Shown piece by piece: positions 23,312 through 27,053 of a DNA stretch of 27,053 bases. The position numbers were made by a program, and so were the translations under genes. Location: positions 1-27,053 of the forward strand of contig CAZIFQ010000040.1 in assembly GCA_964538375.1 (NCBI GenBank), read 5' to 3'. Below the pieces are notes generated by a model. It searched no databases. It had not been told where the DNA came from and saw only the letters and a list, made by a program, of their open reading frames with translations. This DNA is from JAUUZQ01 sp964538375. GTDB taxonomy: Bacteria > Bacteroidota > Bacteroidia > Bacteroidales > GCA-2748055. How positions within the stretch are numbered: position 1 is the stretch's first letter; each line of letters opens with the position of its first letter.

Positions 23312-23794
23312 ATGAAAACAATTAAAATTCTATTTATAATAATTATCGTTCTTCTTTCCGCATGTGGAAAGGATAACATAAATACATCCTTAGAAGATTT
23401 TTGTAATGTTAAACCAGAGGGTTGGGAATGCGAGATAATTGAGAATAATTTCAACGAAAATGACATCCCAAAAAACACAAAAGATCCTATCGCAATTATA
23501 AAATACAGAAATTTGAGCCGAGAATTTACTCGTTTTGGTCAAGATGTTTATCCTTCTTTAATTCTTGATTTATATTCAATTAAGGATAAGAGGGAATTAA
23601 AAAAATTCATTAGTTCTCAACTTATGTATTCCTGGTGTATTCCTACATACTATGGAGAGAACAGAGACTTCTTTGTTATTACTTCTCCTTGTTTTATTAA
23701 TTATGGCTCATTTACAGAAGAAGCCGATTCCAGTATTATAGATTTGCACAATTCATTAGAAAATATTTTATCCAAGAAAGATTATGGATTCTAA
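23312..23794 (+). CDS. small lipoprotein of unknown function
   Basis: This 160-residue protein has a hydrophobic signal (MKTIKILFIIIIVLLSACGK) and lipobox LSAC, Cys 18. The mature part has several further Cys (DFCNVKPEGWEC, YSWCIPTYYG, TSPCFINYG), which may form disulfides in the periplasm. No family is recognised. A hairpin repeat (23821-23855) begins 26 bases after the stop and would serve as a transcript end. The low-GC, unique sequence between dispersed repeats suggests a strain-variable gene. Confidence 0.68.
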   Translation: MKTIKILFIIIIVLLSACGKDNINTSLEDFCNVKPEGWECEIIENNFNENDIPKNTKDPIAIIKYRNLSREFTRFGQDVYPSLILDLYSIKDKRELKKFISSQLMYSWCIPTYYGENRDFFVITSPCFINYGSFTEEADSSIIDLHNSLENILSKKDYGF

Positions 23795-23814
23795 TAGTAG
23801 TAACTATACCCAAT

Positions 23815-23940
23815 AAGTAGGGCTTCATGTGGCATGAAACGCCCAGCATGAAGCCTCGGTTGAACCAAATCCTCTGTTCCATTTCGAGAAAAAGAGGTTT
23901 CGAGCGCAAAAGGGTTTAACCCGAAGGACAGCAAAATCCA
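23815..23940 (+). repeat. hairpin-led dispersed repeat, copy 1
   Basis: It opens with GGCTTCATG (23821) pairing with CATGAAGCC (23847-23855); inner GGC/GCC can add three pairs. It continues GGTTGAACC, TCCATTTCGAGAAAAAGAG and GGGTTTAACCCGAAGGACAG. Near-identical to 25801-25990, apart from a ~63-base insertion there. In both places it starts 10-30 bases after a stop codon. Confidence 0.75.
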
Positions 23941-23946
23941 TCAATT

Positions 23947-24037
23947 AATCCTCCCCCAAATAATTGCTGATGAATTTTCAGGGAGTTTGAAGGCTTATCC
24001 TCCCCTGTATTTGGAAGGTAAATAAATGGAGGTTTTT
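23947..24037 (+). repeat. dispersed CCTCCC...GGAGG repeat
   Basis: Begins CCTCCCCCAAATAATTG and ends AAATAAATGGAGGTTTTT. It is fused to the hairpin-led repeat in the same order as at 2745-2876. This copy has lost a base or more in the middle compared with 2787 and 18111. Confidence 0.6.
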
Positions 24038-24137
24038 AGGTGCTAATCTTTATTGGAAAGGGCATATAAATGAATTATTTAGTATTATTGTTAAAGTAAG
24101 CATTGCAATAGACATTTAAAATAATAAGAACGAAAAA

Positions 24138-25415
24138 ATGGATCAACAAATGAACATTAGGAAGATGAGTGTTTTAGTGGTTAGCATACTATTTATGATG
24201 TTAAGTTCCATAGGTGCTCAAGATCAAAGTAAACTTGCCCAAACTCCGCCTATGGGATGGAATAGCTGGAACTGGTTTGGGAAGAATGGAATCAATGAAA
24301 AAAATATGATGGAGTGCATGGATGCCATTGTTGAGAATGGGCTTTTGGATGCGGGATATGATTATTTTGTTATCGACGGTGGCTGGCGTGATACCAAGCT
24401 GGGACCAAATGGAGAGTTGTTAGCTCATCCCCAAAAATTTCCTTACGGGATCAAACCACTTGCTGATTATGCCCATTCTAAGGGACTGAAATTTGGATTG
24501 CATACAGTGCCAGGAACGCATGATTGTGGCGGAGACAAAGTTGGGGGACTTGGGCATGAAGAAGTGCAAATAAAACAATTTGTAGACTGGGGTCTCGATT
24601 TTATTAAACTAGATAAATGTAAATATTGCCTTGAAGAGAATCCCAATTATTCCGATATTGATCCTAAATTGGAAGCAGAATGGGAAGATGAAAACACGGT
24701 TGAGGAAGTGTACAAAAACTGGAGTAGTTTATTAAAAACCTGTGGCAGGGATATTCTATTCAGTATTAGTGCATATTGGTACAGAGACTGGTATCCTGAA
24801 ACATGCAATATGGCAAGAACCACTTATGATATTAAATCCAGGGTATATGGTGGTGCCGTTTTTGCTAGGGGTAATGGGAATGATACTAAAAATAGTGGCT
24901 ATTTAGGTGTTATGGAAGTTGCAGATATCAACAATGGAAGTGCAGATTTTGCAGGGAATACCTATTGGAATGATCCTGATATGCTGGCTATTGGCAGCCA
25001 GGGCCTAACACCTATGGAACAGGAGATTCATTTTGCATTATGGTGCATTATGTCGTCCCCCCTGTTTCTGGGGAATGACCCAAGAAATATGACTTCAGAA
25101 GAAGTAAAAACCATCACCAATAAGCTAGCAATCTCGATCAATCAAGATCCGACGGAACAAGGACGACGGATTAAAAAAGATGGATACCATGAGGTTTGGA
25201 GGAAATATCTTAAAAATGGAAATATGGCTGTACTCTTGCTGAATCGCAATGGAAATGATGCTGCCGAAATAAGTATTACAATGAAGGAGCTGGGTATTAA
25301 GGGAAAGAAAAACATTCTTGAGGTTTATTCAGGTGATCCCATCAAGGTGAAGCATGGTAAAATTTCCAAAAAACTGCAAGCCCATGAGGGTCTGTTTCTG
25401 TTTATAGAAAATTGA
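24138..25415 (+). CDS. secreted GH27 family alpha-galactosidase
   Basis: This protein should hydrolyse terminal alpha-1,6- (or other alpha-) galactosides in the periplasm. It has 425 residues and a signal peptide ending near GAQ (27). The ATG at 24150 (MNIRKMSVLVV) may be the real start. The TIM-barrel glycosidase carries family signatures: TPPMGWNSWNWFG (36-48), GYDYFVIDGGW, the nucleophile D159 in DFIKLDKC, the probable acid/base Asp in ARTTYDIK (about 231), and YWNDPDMLAIG (277-286). ALWCIMSSPLFLGNDPR leads into the C-terminal beta domain (HEVWRKYLKNGNMAVLLLNR). Length is normal for GH27. Arabinopyranosidase or other GH27 activity is possible. No SusC/D pair is in view; the cupin downstream suggests glycan use. 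Confidence 0.92.
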   Translation: MDQQMNIRKMSVLVVSILFMMLSSIGAQDQSKLAQTPPMGWNSWNWFGKNGINEKNMMECMDAIVENGLLDAGYDYFVIDGGWRDTKLGPNGELLAHPQKFPYGIKPLADYAHSKGLKFGLHTVPGTHDCGGDKVGGLGHEEVQIKQFVDWGLDFIKLDKCKYCLEENPNYSDIDPKLEAEWEDENTVEEVYKNWSSLLKTCGRDILFSISAYWYRDWYPETCNMARTTYDIKSRVYGGAVFARGNGNDTKNSGYLGVMEVADINNGSADFAGNTYWNDPDMLAIGSQGLTPMEQEIHFALWCIMSSPLFLGNDPRNMTSEEVKTITNKLAISINQDPTEQGRRIKKDGYHEVWRKYLKNGNMAVLLLNRNGNDAAEISITMKELGIKGKKNILEVYSGDPIKVKHGKISKKLQAHEGLFLFIEN

Positions 25416-25548
25416 AATTCTGCTTAGAAGAGTTAATTAAGTTAAGGAGATAAAAGGATTAGTGTAAATCTTCATCCTAACCTGGACAGATTGGTTTAAA
25501 AATTAAGAGATACATTTTAAAGTGTTACTCTTCCCCAAAGAAAAAATA

Positions 25549-25794
25549 ATGAAAAATATACCTACGTATCATAAAGGAAAAAAAATATACGTTTGCGATG
25601 GTATGCCTGCTCCTGATGTAGAAATTGATATTTCCTCATTTGCCTCAACTAAGAAAGAAGTATTTTTAGCTCATGCATCTCAGCATAGAAACATTGAAAG
25701 ATACTATTCATTTTATCAATATTATCCGGGTTGGCTATATTTTGGAATTTTCAATAAAGAATATTTTAGAATTATTAATATTGATGAGCTATAG
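25549..25794 (+). CDS. small protein, possible C-terminal fragment of a PIG-L/LmbE-like deacetylase
   Basis: 81 residues from the ATG at 25549 (a GTG at 25522 would add nine). The stretch APDVEIDISSFASTKKEVFLAHASQ recalls the C-terminal region of PIG-L/LmbE deacetylases (VDIS...KxxAxxxHxSQ), followed by GW..FGIFNKEYFRI. The catalytic PHPDD part is absent, so it would be a remnant if related. The likeness is modest and it may be an unrelated orphan. It lies between the GH27 gene and a hairpin repeat that begins just after the stop. Confidence 0.45.
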   Translation: MKNIPTYHKGKKIYVCDGMPAPDVEIDISSFASTKKEVFLAHASQHRNIERYYSFYQYYPGWLYFGIFNKEYFRIINIDEL

Positions 25795-25800
25795 AATAAT

Positions 25801-25990
25801 AAATAGGGCTTCATGTGGCGTGAAACGCCCAGCATGAAGCCTCGGTTGAACGAAATCCCCTGTTCCATTTCGAGAAAAAGAGAATAAAAAAAAGCTACCC
25901 CGTCTCCCGAGCCTGTCGAGGGATAGCAAACTAATCATAAAAATAGGTTTCGGGCGCATAAGGGTTTAACCCGAAGGACAGCAAAATCCA
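25801..25990 (+). repeat. hairpin-led dispersed repeat, copy 2 with insertion
   Basis: GGCTTCATG (25807-25815) pairs with CATGAAGCC (25833-25841). Matches 23815-23940 except for about 63 extra bases (25883-25945) with a hairpin of their own (GCTACCCC...GGGATAGC) containing GAGCCTGTCGAGGG. It is not followed by the CCTCCC element. Confidence 0.7.
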
Positions 25991-26212
25991 TCTATAAATC
26001 ATATGCTCACAAAGGAATGAGAAGAGGTGCTCAGTTAGGCTGGGTTTTCCATAATAGCTTTTGGCGAAGCACAGAAAATTTAATATCACCTCCAGTTATT
26101 TCCCGGCATCAATCCCTTATCCAAAAAATAGCTATAAATTTAATAGATGTAACATATGTGCATATATCTTCCCATAGGATGACTTAGGAGATATTTAAGG
26201 AGTATATACTAA
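25991..26212. other. intergenic, nothing recognised
   Basis: AT-rich; no gene seen. It probably holds the upstream promoter region of the cupin gene. Confidence 0.4.
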
Positions 26213-26229
26213 ACCGTTATGGGCAATTA
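26204..26229 (+). promoter_or_regulatory. shared upstream motif, copy 1 (cupin gene)
   Basis: ATATACT followed by ACCGTTATGGGCAATTA (26213-26229), 45 bases before the cupin ATG. The same motif with one base change and one indel precedes the next gene (26845-26869). Confidence 0.5.
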
Positions 26230-26274
26230 GTGTGTAATAGGTAATAAAATAATGATAAAATAATACAAAAAATT

Positions 26275-26736
26275 ATGAAAAAATTAACAGCAATTTTAAT
26301 CGGACTTTTCGCTAGCGTAGCGATGACTTTTGGACAAGACAATGTAATTAAGACAACTAACTCAGACGCAAATGGTGTAGATTCTGTAGATACCAATGTA
26401 TCTTATAATAGTAGCTTTAACATGAATGATGAAATTAAGTTGGAAGACTTAGGTGATGGTGTTAAACGTAAGGTGCTCTCATACAGCAAAAATATTATGT
26501 TAGTAGAAGTTTATTTTGAAAAAGATGCTATTGGTAAGCCTCATAAACATATACATGAGCAAATAAATTATGTAAAAAAAGGATCATTTAAAGTTACTAT
26601 AGACGGCGTAACAAAAATTGTTAAAGAAAATGATGCAATGTATATAGCACCTAATGTCATACATAGTTGTGTAGCTTTAGAAGAGGGTGTTTTATTAAAT
26701 GTTTTTACACCACGTAGAGAAGAATTTCTTAAATAA
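26275..26736 (+). CDS. secreted KdgF-like cupin
   Basis: A 153-residue protein with signal peptide MKKLTAILIGLFASVAMTFG. After a short polar spacer a single cupin_2 domain (about 60-150) shows KPHKHIHEQINYV (H90, H92, H94, E95, Q96) and YIAPNVIHS (H130), the expected metal-ligand pattern. The end LLNVFTPRREEFL closely resembles KdgF, which opens 4,5-unsaturated uronates made by pectin or alginate lyases to linear keto sugars. The signal peptide suggests this step or a related one happens in the periplasm. It shares an upstream motif with the following lipoprotein gene. The substrate is inferred from family likeness only. Confidence 0.8.
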   Translation: MKKLTAILIGLFASVAMTFGQDNVIKTTNSDANGVDSVDTNVSYNSSFNMNDEIKLEDLGDGVKRKVLSYSKNIMLVEVYFEKDAIGKPHKHIHEQINYVKKGSFKVTIDGVTKIVKENDAMYIAPNVIHSCVALEEGVLLNVFTPRREEFLK

Positions 26737-26844
26737 AAGTTATAATCAATCTTTTTGTTGATTAATTTATCCAATAGACTGGTATGGTCAGACTTCTATC
26801 AAGACTCATTTGATAAGTTTGAAGCTCGCAATCGCCTACTTTGC

Positions 26845-26869
26845 ATATACTCACCGTTATGGCCAATTA
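26845..26869 (+). promoter_or_regulatory. shared upstream motif, copy 2 (lipoprotein gene)
   Basis: ATATACT, then ACCGTTATGGCCAATTA (26853-26869), 37 bases before the ATG at 26907. About 24 positions match copy 1. Likely a common regulator site or promoter segment. Confidence 0.5.
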
Positions 26870-26906
26870 AAAAAAGACAGTCAACATCAATAATAACTTA
26901 AACTAA

Positions 26907-27053
26907 ATGATTATGAAAAAAATTAAAATTAACCAAAAACTATTTCTCCCGATTGGGATTATTCTTTCCATTTTGGGTATTTTAATTAGTTGTACTAATG
27001 AAAGTAGTTCTACTACTGAAAGCGAAATTTTAAGCTTTGAAGCTGAAAAGTTG
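26907..27053 (+). CDS. lipoprotein, N-terminal part only (runs off the window)
   Basis: ATG at 26907 (or 26913, MKKIKINQ). The visible 49 residues are a signal peptide (QKLFLPIGIILSILGILIS) with lipobox LISC, then a Ser/Thr-rich linker (TNESSSTTESE) and SFEAEKL. The FEAE start is reminiscent of a CBM6-like or polysaccharide-lyase module, but too little is visible to name it. The shared motif upstream ties it to the cupin gene. Confidence 0.65.
   Translation, partial: MIMKKIKINQKLFLPIGIILSILGILISCTNESSSTTESEILSFEAEKL

Noticed and set aside
26746..26764. AATCAA/TTGATT hairpin after the cupin gene as a terminator
   Set aside because: Only six weak A-T-rich pairs around an 8-base loop; too weak to call.
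1..27053. DGR reverse transcriptase or template repeat inside the window
   Set aside because: I looked for an A-rich near-copy of 2366-2536 and for an RT gene on both strands and saw neither.

Overview
The window reads as Bacteroidota chromosome, most plausibly a Bacteroidales/Marinilabiliales-type marine or cold-associated organism. The evidence is AT-rich DNA, TAnnTTTG-type -7 promoter elements, T9SS C-terminal sorting domains (VYPNP / IYPNPF), many signal peptides and lipoproteins, FISUMP-domain proteins, DUF3494 ice-binding-like proteins and a GH27/cupin carbohydrate locus. There are wide gene-poor gaps with dispersed repeats, and one 100-base assembly gap (12430-12529).

Left part (1-2990): a small secreted protein, then a two-gene set of a T9SS-tailed secreted protein and a large secreted FISUMP protein. 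The last ~55 codons of the FISUMP gene look like a diversity-generating retroelement (DGR) variable region: conserved scaffold residues alternate with codons that could all derive from AAC/AAT, followed by a conserved end, a palindrome and a hairpin. Immediately downstream is the 5' part of a small DGR-accessory-like gene (MutS-like), cut short by a dispersed repeat. There is no reverse transcriptase or template repeat here, so this looks like an orphan or remote DGR target.

Central part (2990-13650), all on the minus strand: four DUF3494 ice-binding-like proteins (one T9SS-exported with two copies of the domain, three lipoproteins) next to an AraC-type regulator (TTG start), a cytoplasmic PAS-PAS hybrid histidine kinase and a CheY-like receiver. 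Regulator, kinase and receiver genes overlap end to end. One ice-binding/receiver unit has been tandemly duplicated across a 6-bp microhomology. All five transcription units share the same 66-bp promoter layout: two GTTAC half-sites 21 bp apart, then exactly 21 bp to a TAnnTTTG-like -7 element. This is the strongest new signal in the window: a compact, apparently self-contained regulon for surface ice-binding/adhesion proteins.

Right part (13650-27053): a decayed tRNA-Pro 3' half, a FISUMP lipoprotein, a Fic AMPylase fused to an AbiEi-like DNA-binding part with four 24-bp repeats upstream, a small membrane protein, and a 1451-residue HEPN-TM-TPR-thioredoxin-like-TPR protein. Then come two poorly conserved small genes, each followed by a hairpin repeat, a secreted GH27 alpha-galactosidase, a secreted KdgF-like cupin and the start of a lipoprotein. 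The last two share an upstream motif and look like the edge of a uronate/polysaccharide-use locus.
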